Assembly: GCF_029227915.1 (NCBI RefSeq)
Contig: NC_079882.1
Span: forward strand, 7,378,001 to 7,442,000
Length of the DNA: 64,000 bases
Source: Hydractinia symbiolongicarpus
Lineage: Eukaryota > Cnidaria > Hydrozoa > Anthoathecata > Hydractiniidae
Direction of reading: 5' to 3'
The first letter of the stretch is position 1. Every line of letters begins with the position of its first letter. The position numbers were made by a program, and so were the translations under genes. Positions 1 to 11,700 of this stretch are shown here, one piece after another. A model generated the notes under the pieces. It was not told the DNA's origin and ran no database searches. It was given only the letters and a program-made list of their open reading frames with translations.

Positions 1-1892
1 TGATAAAAGAAAAGGCACTCAGTTTTGCAAACTTTGATTGTTCAAGTTTCAAGGCTTCCGATGGTTGGCTGGACAAATGGAAAAAAAGGTAAATAACATA
101 GTTATAATTTTCATTTCGTGTATAAAAACAACGTGATTACATATCAAACACTAAAATTACAGCTTCTGTTTTTTCAAAATCTCTACCATTGACTTTTGCC
201 CGGATAAGCTTAGAACACAGGGAACCTGCATTCCATCACCATCTCCAAGATTAACTGCCTTTCCAGTAACAGTTATATCACATCTCCCAAATTGATCAGC
301 ACGGAGAAAATAAAATATGGTTTTAGCAAACTTTCCATTTTCTCCTAACGGCAAATGTCCGACTAGTTTCCCATCTTTTTTAACGGCTACAGCGTATTTG
401 TCGACAGGGTTGTGAGGTTCCATTTCTCCTTGTAGTTTTTCTTGTTGGACTGATGTCCATAAACTTTTGTAAACATGGTACCCTTTTATGTAAGATGTAA
501 TGTCAGTGGAAGACAAAACGACGAGTGGCATATTTTCAGTTAATTCAATTTCTTGTCCCAGTAAAATTATAGCCATATTGTTCATTACAGATTCTACTAC
601 ACTCCACGTGTTCAACAATATAATTTGTAAACAGATAAGAATTGAATCGAACCAATCTTAAAATTTATGTTCGATTGTGTTATGTTCGATTAATATTAAG
701 GGCTGCTTTACACGAAACATTTTTATTTATTTACTTTTTCAGGCACAGCATTTCCTTGAAAGTTATCGGTGGTGAATGTAAGTCAGTTACAAATCAAATG
801 ACAAGCTCCTGGAACGAAACCACGCTCCCAACCATTCTGTCGAATTACAAATTGGAGGACACTTTCAACGCAGACGAATTTGGTTTGTTTTACCAATGTC
901 TTCCCGAGAAAACATACCACCTCAAAGGAGAAAAGTGTTCTGGGGGGAAGAAGAGCAAGTTGAGATTCACTGGAATGGCCGCAGCAAGTGCTACTGGAGA
1001 AAAGTTGCCAATGTTCGTCATTGGCAAATCAAAAAAACCTCGCTGCTTTAATAACATCAAACATCTCCCTTGCCAATACACATCACAAAAGAAAAGTTGG
1101 ATGGATAGTGAAATATTTGAAAACTGGGTCCGGAAACTGGACCAAAAGTTTCGTGTAGACGGAAGAAAAATCGTTCTTATAATCGACAACTGTCCAGCAC
1201 ACCCATCGATCTCGAACTTAACAAACATTCATCTCGTTTTTTTGCCCCCTAACACAACGTCTGTGTTGCAACCGATGGACCAAGGTGTCATACGAAGTTT
1301 AAAAGCGCATTACCGAAGGAGAGTTGTACGTTTGCTGTGCAGTGCTTTGGAGAACAACAAACCTTTGCTAAAGATTTCAATTTTAAGCGGAATGAAGATG
1401 CTGGCTGATTCTTGGGAGGCTGTAACTAAACAAACCATCATCAATTGTTTTAAGAAATCTGGAATCTCTTCTACAGGACAACAGGATGCTATTGCTGATT
1501 CGGATGACCCATTTAAAGATCTTCAAGAAAGTTTGGATGATTTAAGAGAGGCTAATCCATCATTGGTACCAAATGATCTCAGTGCTAATGATCTTGTGAC
1601 CTTGGATGATGAGGTTATCGCAACCGCCCCTCAAATCTCTAATGAGGATATCATTGATGAATTTCGGAAATCTCAGGACGACGAAGCTGAAGACGATGGC
1701 AGTGACATGGAGGATGATTCATTTGATATAGTTGTCGAAAAACCATCAAGATCAAAAGTCGAGTGTAGTATTGATATTTTGAAAGATCTAGCAATGTGTT
1801 GCGAAAAAGGCAATGAAATGCAAATGCTTATCTCCAAATTCGAAAAATGTATAATGAAGACAGAGTGGCATCACTTAAACAAAAAGACATAA
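1..1892 (+). CDS. Tigger/pogo-family transposase, 5'-partial, two exons in view, C-terminal frameshift
   Basis: DDE-superfamily transposase that would cut and paste the element. The first exon fragment (ends at 88) encodes the end of the CENP-B-type helix-turn-helix (ASDGWLDKWKK). A GTAAAT donor at 89 and a TTTTTCAG acceptor ending at 742 rejoin the frame to give KKRHSIS, a canonical junction of this domain. Exon 2 (743-1892) carries the catalytic triad: D in NADEFGL (about 876), D in IDNCPAH (about 1185) and D in QPMDQG (about 1278). The last two have 30 residues between them (DD30D). An acidic tail follows. The annotated frame stops at 1892, but the usual PCNA-binding end QKDITDFF lies in another frame at 1880-1903 with a stop at 1907-1909, so a small indel near 1840-1860 has probably replaced the native C-terminus. 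Confidence 0.85.
157..618 (-). CDS. HIRAN-domain-like protein, nested antisense in the transposase intron
   Basis: Intact 153-codon ORF, wholly inside the 89-742 transposase intron and on the opposite strand. Residues about 45-140 look like a HIRAN domain: GYHVYKSLW, then EPHNPVDKYAVAV (acidic residue, N-P-x-D, A-V-x-V core), then GHLPLGENGKFAKTIFYF and a GDGDGMQVPC turn. HIRAN domains bind 3' DNA ends in HLTF-type helicases, but stand-alone HIRAN-like ORFs of this kind are common in invertebrate genomes and have no assigned function. There are no helicase motifs and no signal peptide. It could be an accessory gene of the transposon, a host gene fragment picked up by it, or a separate insertion. 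The family call is from motif pattern only. Confidence 0.65.
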   Translation of the reverse strand: MLNTWSVVESVMNNMAIILLGQEIELTENMPLVVLSSTDITSYIKGYHVYKSLWTSVQQEKLQGEMEPHNPVDKYAVAVKKDGKLVGHLPLGENGKFAKTIFYFLRADQFGRCDITVTGKAVNLGDGDGMQVPCVLSLSGQKSMVEILKKQKL

Positions 1893-2061
1893 CCGATTTC
1901 TTTAAATGAAGCTGTAAATTTATTTTATGTATTTATTTTAAAAGAAGTCTTGTGCATTGAATATTAACATTTTAACATCTCTCATTGACCTCTATCAATT
2001 CCCGATACACTGAAGGTTAAAAATACGTTTTTTACGAAAAAATCCAATTTTTGTCAATTTT

Positions 2062-2136
2062 TCTCTATCTCGAACTTTCTCTATCTCGAACAAATTTTCT
2101 GGTCCCTTGCGAGTTCGAGATAGAGAGAGTCAACTG
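2062..2136 (+). repeat. Right terminal repeat region of the Tigger-like element
   Basis: Contains three copies of a 14-bp word (two direct, one inverted) and ends at CAACTG, followed by the TA target dinucleotide. The inverted copy is part of the terminal repeat proper, the two direct copies are subterminal. Confidence 0.7.
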
Positions 2137-2138
2137 TA

Positions 2139-2747
2139 AACATTTAGTCGTTCGATGCGCAAGTCGGGGGGGGGGGGTTCGCCTAATAAGAAGCCAGGTA
2201 ACTACGTCACAAGCAAAAATGTGCTGAATAATGAATTGACCCAGTCCTTTTGCCGCGTTCGAAAGTTCGTGAAGATGGTAGGCTAGTGCAGCAAGATCAA
2301 AACAAACAAACGATGGTGCTAAGTATTGGATAAATCTTTGTTGTTTAAGAGTGCAATCTTCGTTATTTTTGATACTTAATAAAACAAAAGAAAAGATATT
2401 GTTTTTTAATCGGACAGTACCTTTAAACATCTTACTGTCTATAGATGACTTGCTATAGGCTTTGTTTACATTTTTTGGGCAAGCAAATAGTTTTTTAACC
2501 AATCAGATCTTCTAAAAATAATTATTATCCAATTGAATTCCTTTATTTTCCTGCAATAGCAAGTCATCTATTGATAATTACTAATAAATCATTAACTGAC
2601 AGCCTGCAATAATTTCTACATTTATATCACAAGCATTTATACAACAAGCATAACACTGCGAGGTGTATAATGCCATACACGTCCCCAAGAAAAATTTCTA
2701 ACATTAAAGAACATTAAAAATCTCGAAAAAAATAGCGAGAAATGCAG
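2139..2747. other. Spacer between the Tigger element and the large minus-strand gene
   Basis: No convincing gene. It holds a run of 12 G at 2166-2177. The 145-codon minus-strand ORF at 2065-2502 overlaps the transposon terminus and shows no recognisable motif. The 3' untranslated region of the large minus-strand gene probably lies here. Confidence 0.5.
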
Positions 2748-5700
2748 CTAACTGATAAAAATATACATATAAAAAACTACAACAAGAAGAAGAAGAAAAA
2801 CTACCACAAACCTTTTAATAGATGCATTCTCCTCTGTGATAAATAAGTTGTTCCTACACCTGTTCGTAAATTATTCATCACCACCGGCTTGCCTGATATA
2901 GCCAAATGTGTACCTGCATTGACGCTCAAGTAGCAAGCGACAGAACCAATCTCAGATTCAATGGTGGAACGATGAAAACTGCTGTGGTTAAATACGTTAA
3001 AGTCTGCATATTTTAACGACCTAAAAAAATAATCGCAAAACAGGATTAATTCTCAAAATATTTTTAAAATAGTTTCAGTCAATTATTTGAAAATTTTATG
3101 AAATATTTAATGAAAAAGATATAACAAAAAACGCTTTTTACATTTCCTTTTTAACAATGGCAGATTTCTTAAAATCTCAAGGACGGAACTCAGTGTGTAA
3201 AGCAAGCTTCATTTAATACAAAGTAAATATCGATGTTTATAAACCTTGGAAAAGTTTCTCCTGCTCTGTCTTCACCCGACAGAATAAGTATGCAGGGTAA
3301 ATCCAACAAATCTTCTAAGCACTGAGGTTTCCACTTGCTAGCACTTTCTTCCTTCCAGCCTAGTGCAAAAGACGAGAAATTTTTGTCACTCTAAAAGCCA
3401 AAATAATGACTAAACATTTAAAATAAATGAAAAAATTCTAACCTCTTTTTCGCCTCCACATTCTCATTCGATCCAAAAAGAAGTCACCAATCTGAAGTTC
3501 CTGATCTCCATCGTCGTATATTACATCAAAACGATATTCAAATCCCAAACTAAACATTGTAATTCACATGTACCTCTCAACCAAACTGCATATGCACCTA
3601 ATGTCTTCTAAACCCACACAATGGCCGATTAATACATTTACGCATTGGTGAAATATAGTAAAAATACCTGTTTCTGGTTTTCAGCAAGACCTCGTGAAAA
3701 TATTTCCCCATATACTTGCTTGGAATACGAATCATTAACATGTATCCACTGCCGTCCGGATTTCGTAAAGGTGACTCAACAACATCGTTTACCATGCGAA
3801 TAATAGACATCACTGCGTATGGCTCTGCAGGCTTGATACCACCTGCAACCATTAGTGACGCCTGGTATAAGCGCAGGAGAACAAAGCCTTGAACAACACT
3901 GTAACTGATGTCATTTAGCCTAAAGTCAATTAATGCTTTGAGTATCATTTAACCATGCAACGTTTAAGGCAAAAAGAAGGGGGTTATAATATTAACGAAA
4001 AATACTCTGCAGACTTTAAGCCAACCTGTTAGCTTTAGGTACAGCTATATCAAAGGTTTCTTCATGGCGTATTAACGCATACTGCTGATTCCAACGGGTA
4101 GACTCACAGAATTCTTTTGTGCCAAAATAGATCATGTCTTGATCATTGATCATAATGCATTTTTCGTCCATGTTTTTCATAACAGCTGAATAAAAAAGAC
4201 ACAATACACAATAGACTTTAGCTGACAGAAAATTTGATTACCATAGTGTAACATTCAGAAGTATAAAACAGATTAATAATGAGGAAGTTTAAACTTTGTT
4301 TTCTTAATATTTAACTACACGGAAAACGTTATGCACGTTGGTTAGTAATCCAAAAGAGACTTATAGAGAAGGGGTTACTCAGGGCACAAATGAAATGGCA
4401 TGACACAAGTAATTTATAGAGGAGGAGTAAGCCTGGGTGCAGTACAGCATTGACATACCTGATGTTCTTCTGGCATCTGTCCAATAAACTTCATTATCAG
4501 GATCAATGAAGGATTTTCTTGTTTGGAACATATAAGGAACAGCTGTTACAAAAACCGGAAGCACATTGGGTGATTCAAATACCTCTTTTAAATTGGGCAA
4601 AACATCTGGCATACCTTGTGGTAAACTGTAGCGCTGAGCTTGATCAAAGATTAACAAAAACAAGGTATCATGAGAAGATTGACAATTGTGCACAAAACTC
4701 TTCCAACGGCTAACTGATTCTGGCCAATCGCTGTATGTAATTACATATTTTCCCCCGACTTTGAAATTACTACTGACATCCTCCGTCTCCAAACCCAAAT
4801 AGTTAAGTACTCCAGATTCACAAAGACGTTTTACTGTCAAATAATACAGCGATATTGTTGGAGGTACAACAATGAGAATTTCCACTTTTAAGTACGATGT
4901 CAAATCAAGGATTTCTGGATTTTCAGCAATGTTGCGCACTTGTGAAAGAAGCTGATTGGCCATGGCGTACTGGTTTGCAAAGATTCCTTTGGTATGAGGT
5001 GGTACCGCAGAGATAGGAGCTACCGTTGGCTTGTATTCTTGTGCTTGAGAATGTCTGATTCTCATTCCAGCATATGCATTAAAAGGAACATACACCATAT
5101 TCTCACGGGCATCTTCAAACATTGTTATTAACAAGTTCAAAGCTTCGGATGTTTGGTGAAATTGCTTTTTTAATCTCATTAAATCAGTTTCAAACTGAAG
5201 TCTGGCATTTTGTGGCCTGTTATTTATAGATTGCATGATGTGATTGATACCAAGACATTCTGCAATAATTTTTGCATGACTTATTCCTGTAACCAACACC
5301 CCAAATTCTGTTGGTCCATTCGGTGGGGTAGATAAAATAATAACAAAATTTGGAATCAACAGTTTTTTGTTGGAAACTGCTGACATGTAGAATGTATCAT
5401 GAATCCATCGTAATGCTTTATAAAATCCATTTTGGAAAGAGTTAGTAGAAGTGATGGCCTTCACTCTACCATTTGATGCACTACATTGCAGATTAACCAT
5501 AAGAGAAAGTTGCAAGGGATTTTGAATTAAGTATTTTCCGATAGAATGCCCTTGGTTCATAGAACCATGAATTTCTATCTTAGCTTTGCTTAGCATTAAT
5601 TCAATATGCTCCTTACTAATACTGGTATCATCGAGGCTGCACAAATGTTGAGTTGTAAGTATGATGGCAGCTTGCAAAGTTAAGGATGAGCCAGAATGAT

Positions 5701-8700
5701 CTCTATTTTGCACGTTTGCTTCTTTCTTTATTTGCACCACTAAATCACTGTCCTTAACACTAATAGACTGATCAGGTGGATCTGCAGATGAATTCCATCC
5801 CATATTAACCAACATGTTGGCTGCACTTTGTTCAACATTACTGTGGTTTTGAGTGGTGACTGCATTAGCATTGCAGGACTCTACATTGGATGTGTTAGCT
5901 GTACCATGCATAAATGTATCTGGCCACTCAAAACAGTCCACAAGCAAGTCACTAATAATGATGTCATTTACAGAGGTTGGAAGTTTACATGGGTTGTGCT
6001 GACACAGTAAGAGTACTGGCCGAACACCACAAATTGAGGAGACTGGTAACTTGAATGCTAAATCGGCATCAGCCTCTGTTGTGTGATCATCATCATTCTC
6101 TTCAGTTTCAACATCTAAATTTAAAAAGAACGTTATAGCATAGAGTCACTATATATTATCAAGGATTGCTAGCTACTGCAAATCTCTCACATAAAAAATA
6201 ATAAAAAACAACAACTTTTGATCAAAAATCTATCAATCTATCTATGAAAAAAAAAACTGTTTAGTTGACCAGAGACGCTGATTGAATATAACAAGAAATG
6301 TAATTATTTTTATACAGAGTCTAAAAAGTTTGTCTAACGTTGTCATTGTTACCTTGTGGATCAGATCCTATGCTCATTTTAACTGAGGTGTTTGCATCAG
6401 TGATTTTCTGTTCTTCGTCCAACATCAATTTAACTTTTTTGAGTACAGGTTCGCGATCAGATGTAATATCAGTTGAAACAATAATAGGAGGTTGGTAAAG
6501 TTCTATAAAAAAACATAATATTAAAAACAATACTGAAGAACCAACAGGAAATATATGCATGAATATTCCTCAACCTGCACAAAGTAGCAATTCAGCTATC
6601 ATTTTAAATAAAATAAAGTCATTATTTCAGAGACAGGGATACCAAATAAAAATAACACAAACTAATGCAATATGGAAATGCACCTTGTGAAGCAATAGTA
6701 ATAGATGGTACAACTGCAGGTGTTCGGCCAAGTAGGTGAAGATTATGCGCCGGAACACTTCGTTTTCTAGTTTCTAGGTAAAAATACATGTAAAAAATAA
6801 ACAAAAAACTATACATGCTTTCTTAATGTGTAAGTGTATATTACCTGTTCCTTTCCAAGGTATAAGAGGACCCCTGCCAAATTTTCCATCTTGATTCTTG
6901 GCAATATAATATTTCAAGTGTTTTTGTTTCTTGGGTTGGGTTGCAAGTTTTAAGTTGATGTGGGTAGAGTATTCAGTGAAATATCTGAAACCAGTAGCAC
7001 CACAACCAATACAGTTTCCTTAAAACAATCACATATTTAAAGAGTAGAATGATTAACTTGATGTTAATAATGGTACTGTTTACAAAAAAGTAATGCCTTA
7101 AATTCTATGTTTTGCATAATTGCAAAATACTTAATACGCTAATTGTGAATTTTTTGTAAAAATCAAATGACTTTTCATATAACAATTTGAAAAAATATCA
7201 AAATAGTGCCAACTTAAAGAATTACTTCAATCTTGAAAAACAGATATATTTTTGATCTAAAATTTCCATAACAATGAAAAAGGGATTCAGCAAATGGATT
7301 AAGGTCATTTCTACAGTGAATGGCAAAATGTATTGTATAAGTACACAAATTAGAGTGGAATTGAGTTTTTATGTGGTTGTTGGCACTTACAAAGCCTTAT
7401 AATGCTCCATCAGAATTCAAACGAGAGGCGTAAATACGATATAATAATATGCTTAAAAATCCAAAAAAATTAAGAATATTCTTGTGTATGTTTTCCTGTG
7501 TTGTAAGGCCAAAATAAAAATATATAATTTTATTTTTCTAGCTTATTCGATGGCAAAAAAGTCACCCAGACGTCCATAAAATCTTTTTATGAATTTTAAT
7601 AGTGTCAGTTTTAGTTTGTAGGTTTAACTGGCATCTTTGGACGGCTAAAGTTTTCTGCTACTTAAAAAAAATAGTAACAAAAATATTATTTTTTTTGCTA
7701 AAGTTTTTTCATTCTGCATATTTGTTGGGTTTTTTGACCAAACCAAATAAACAACAACGTTTTTTGCTATAATGATCAGGACTGGTGTTTGATATTAGAC
7801 ATGTTTCAATATTGTTATGCTTTTTTTTTTAGCTTAGTCAAAACAACAATTCTCAACCTGTATAGTACACAAACAACTAAATTTAAAAACAAGAATAACA
7901 ATTAAAGCATTATGTAGCTGCCATAGTGACGTCAAAGGGAACACTTGCAGACAAGTTTTGAATGCAAAATAAATATTAATGTTAACTTCTTCTGTTTTTT
8001 TTAGAAACACTTAAAAATCAAATCATACTTGGAAATCAAAATTTTCTAAAAGTGCACACAATCCACTCATTTTACACAGGGGTTTGTATAGCAAAGCAAG
8101 CTAAAACAGAATTCATTAAAAGGTACTAAAAAAAGCAATAAAAAGTTTAAAATCTACTGTAAAGAGACAACTATTTTACTTGGACCAGATTCTAAAAAAT
8201 TAGTAAACAAACAAAGAAAAGTAAACAAATAATTCAAATTCCATAACACTTTTTAATTTTTTTAATTTTACCACTTTGTTTCACCATGTATACCCGCACC
8301 GTGTGACTTAGTATATTACACATCTCACAGCTGGGGAAAAAACTTTACCATAAAGCCTTTCAATTTCATGCATTGCAGAAATGCTATGTCTAGTTCTAGG
8401 ATAATAGGAATGTGAAATTTTTATAATGAAGTCTTTTATAATTCTAAGAACTTCAGTACATTATCTGAAGTTACTTGTGTGCATCAAAAATCTTGTTTTA
8501 AAAAATCCTAGCATTACTTATTGACTTCAGTACAGTCTGAATGTAATCTACCGCGGACGCGAAACTCGCATGAATAGTTACACAGAACAATAACATTGCG
8601 ATAACTTTTGTTTTTTATTAAGAAAATAATTGCCTCGCTGATAAACAATGACTCCACGCGATTGATTGTTTAATCAGAATAGGTTGCAAGATCAATTTTA

Positions 8701-11700
8701 GCAGTCTATTTTGCGCAAACTCTTTACAAATTTTTAATTGTAGTAATTAAATATGAAAGTTTAGTTGTTTGCGTTCCATTACAAAATTAGTCATCAGAGT
8801 TAAATTAGAAATAGTATTTTAATATAAAGTTACTTCGATAAACTTTTTCGTCATGGACACCATTGTATTTTTACGAAATGTCATTTGTCTAGAAAAGTTA
8901 AATTTGTCTGCGGCGATAGACATGCCTTTTTAGATTGCATTTTAAAAGTTTAAAAACAAAAAGCGGTGATAGAAATGTTTTTTAAGAACGCATTATAAAA
9001 GCTTATTAACGAAAAGCGACAATAAAAAAGTATGCAAGTATTTCAGAATATACACCATTTGTTTTACAAAAATAAACCGTAGTTGTATTCTTTTAATAAA
9101 AAAAACGTGTGAGTCATTTAATAGTTGTGAACAATGCTTCTCATATGTTTCTTAAATTACACTCGCTGGAATCTTTTCAAGTAATTTAATCAACAATACA
9201 TTCTTGCGCAATGTATTATGAAACTTCGCGAAAGATTTTTATTATTTAATTACTTCATGCTAATACTTACGGGAATAGCTTATCAATACATTTACACAAT
9301 GCATCTCACTATTGCAAGAAATATAATTGCTCTGATATTTCTTCGCGAGCGCATTGTTTTTTAACACGCAAATATAAACTCGCAAAACCCTCAAGAGATT
9401 TAATTATAACAAAAGACAAACGACTGCCGTCCTCCACGCAAAGGTGTGATATTAGCGTGTACACGCTAGATTACATTCAGACTGTACTGTAAAACATTAC
9501 CTACCACTAAATCCTAACATCGTTATAGTGTTGGGATCTCCTGGTAAGTACCTCCGGTCGACAACTGTCACTAACGTTATTCCTGGCAACATAGGTGATT
9601 TTGCACCAACAAGACAAAAACCATCAGGTACATGAATAGAATTAAGCTTCTCAGATAATTCAGATAGGCGCAGTTCACCACCATTCTGGCACTTGCCTAA
9701 ATAATAGTTAGCAATAAGGCATAAAAAACACAGAACAATTCAATATATTCAAAGATAAAGAGACTACGCAATACATTACCGCAATTTAAACGAGGTGTAT
9801 GCTCATGTAGTGATGCTGCTGCTGCGGCACTTGTCATCTGTCGCACTTCTGCAACATCTTCAGGGCCAAGATTGCTGTTGTCATTTTCACCAACAACATG
9901 GGATAAATTTGCAGTGGCGGGTGCAGGGATACTTACAAATGGTGAATATTGTGAGAAGGCATAAATGACCCCTTTGTGTAAGCCTAAATAATTATGTGAA
10001 AAATCAACAACTAAGTGATAATAGTTCTAATACATGAACCAATCTTAGTGTTGTTATAAAAATAATTATACTTAGAAGCAAAAAGGAACAGCATTCAATT
10101 AAATAAATTTTAGTGTCTTATACAACATGTAATTTAATAAGCACTAGGGAAGGTAATTGTATCTATTACTACATTCCATATGGCTTGGCTTTAAAACAAC
10201 ATCTTTGCAAACTTTATTGTGTTTCGTTAGCTTGTTAAATACAATGTTTTGAAGGTATTTAAATCATTAGTAATTAGTAATTTCTTGGAATATGTTTCAA
10301 TAAGTCTTTGTTGTATTGGTTCTAAAATTAGTCAATTAACAATAAACATAAATAGCTCAAAAACACAACAAAGAAATTATAGGTTAGTTTAAATTGAATT
10401 TTTTGAACATTTTTTTTTTAATTTTCAGCCAACTTACCCTATTAGTCCCTGAATACACCATAACTTTATAATAGACACATTTTACAAGAAGGTACTACCT
10501 TGACTTGATACTGTTCGATTCAATGACCGCTCCACACCAGGATAAAGAACAGGTTGTACTGCAATAGGCTTGCTTGGAACCAGATTTTTTGGCATCACTG
10601 CTGGTAAAACATCTGGCTGAATAACACCTACAATGTTTAGAATTATATTGTTCTGCACCACCCGTACAAATTCAGGCAATAAGTAATTATTTACAAAAAA
10701 AAAATGCTCATGGAAAAAATTACAGTTTATCTGCTATGAACATCATGAAAAGACAACAATCACAATAGTTCTGGAGGTGATCATTCGTAGTGAAACTGAC
10801 GTTACAAATTTATTGCTAATAGCAGGAGATTGTTGATAAACGCAAAGTGGAATCTTTCTCCAACTTATCAGAAAATGTATTCTAGACAGAGTAAAGCATG
10901 GCAATGGTTCCAGATTTTAGGGAGGCCATCAATTTATCACATTACCTGCAGCCTGTGAAGCAAAACCCAAGCCTATCAATAAGAAAATAAAACCAGAGTA
11001 ATACATTGCAAGGTTACATTAATTTAGAATGGGCAAGCAATAGAATAAGTTTATAAATTTTATAAATTTTAGCTAAATTTTACCTAATCTTGTCTTTTTT
11101 ATATTTTGGTTATTTTTTACTCCAAATAATAAGAAATATAACATTGATTTACATATAAGATAATTAATTTTGCTCAGCCAGACAAATTTTTTGTGGAATT
11201 GGGGGAGCAATTAATGGCTCAGTTAGTTTCTCATTTCTCAGAATTGGGTGAGTTTTTGCATGAGTAAAAGCAATCACTCTTCCCTTATCGATAGACCTAA
11301 AAACCTGGTGACATAGTATGGCGAGCTTATGAAACCAGTGACATGAATTAAAAATCCTTGGAACCTAATTCTCTTCAACCGTTAAGACACGTTTTAGCCA
11401 TGAGAGTTAGATTAGTGGTGTAGTGATGAGGATTCATAAGTTACTTCAGTCTAGAAGCACATCGAGAGGGTTGGATTTACCAAACAAAATTATTTTGAAA
11501 TGTTGCCATGGTATACTTACTTGAAAGATGGCATATAACAATAAAATTACTGAAGTTGGCAAAAATACATCAAACATTTCTATGCTATACATTAAGTACC
11601 ATTTTTTAAGTGCAAAGATATTACAGCTTTTACCTCTCACTCTCAAATAAGTTATAACCTCAAACATTATTAAACAAATAACATTTATCTTAAATATGTA

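Larger units (their letters stand above)
1..2136 (+). mobile_element. Tigger/pogo-like DNA transposon, left end outside the window
   Basis: The element holds a pogo/Tigger-type transposase (exons <1-88 and 743-1892) and ends on the right at 2136 with a terminal sequence whose outward-read form starts CAGTTGACTCTCTC. It is followed by TA (2137-2138), the usual target duplication of this superfamily. Just inside the right end the 14-mer TCTCTATCTCGAAC occurs twice directly (2062-2075, 2078-2091) and once inverted (2113-2126), which could be repeated transposase-binding sites. The left terminal repeat is not in view. The 654-bp transposase intron carries a HIRAN-like ORF on the other strand. Confidence 0.85.

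Noticed and set aside
890-1228. 112-codon minus-strand ORF
   Set aside because: Exact shadow of the transposase coding exon.
2065-2502. 145-codon minus-strand ORF
   Set aside because: Overlaps the transposon terminal repeat and the G run; no motif; composition unlike the neighbouring exons.
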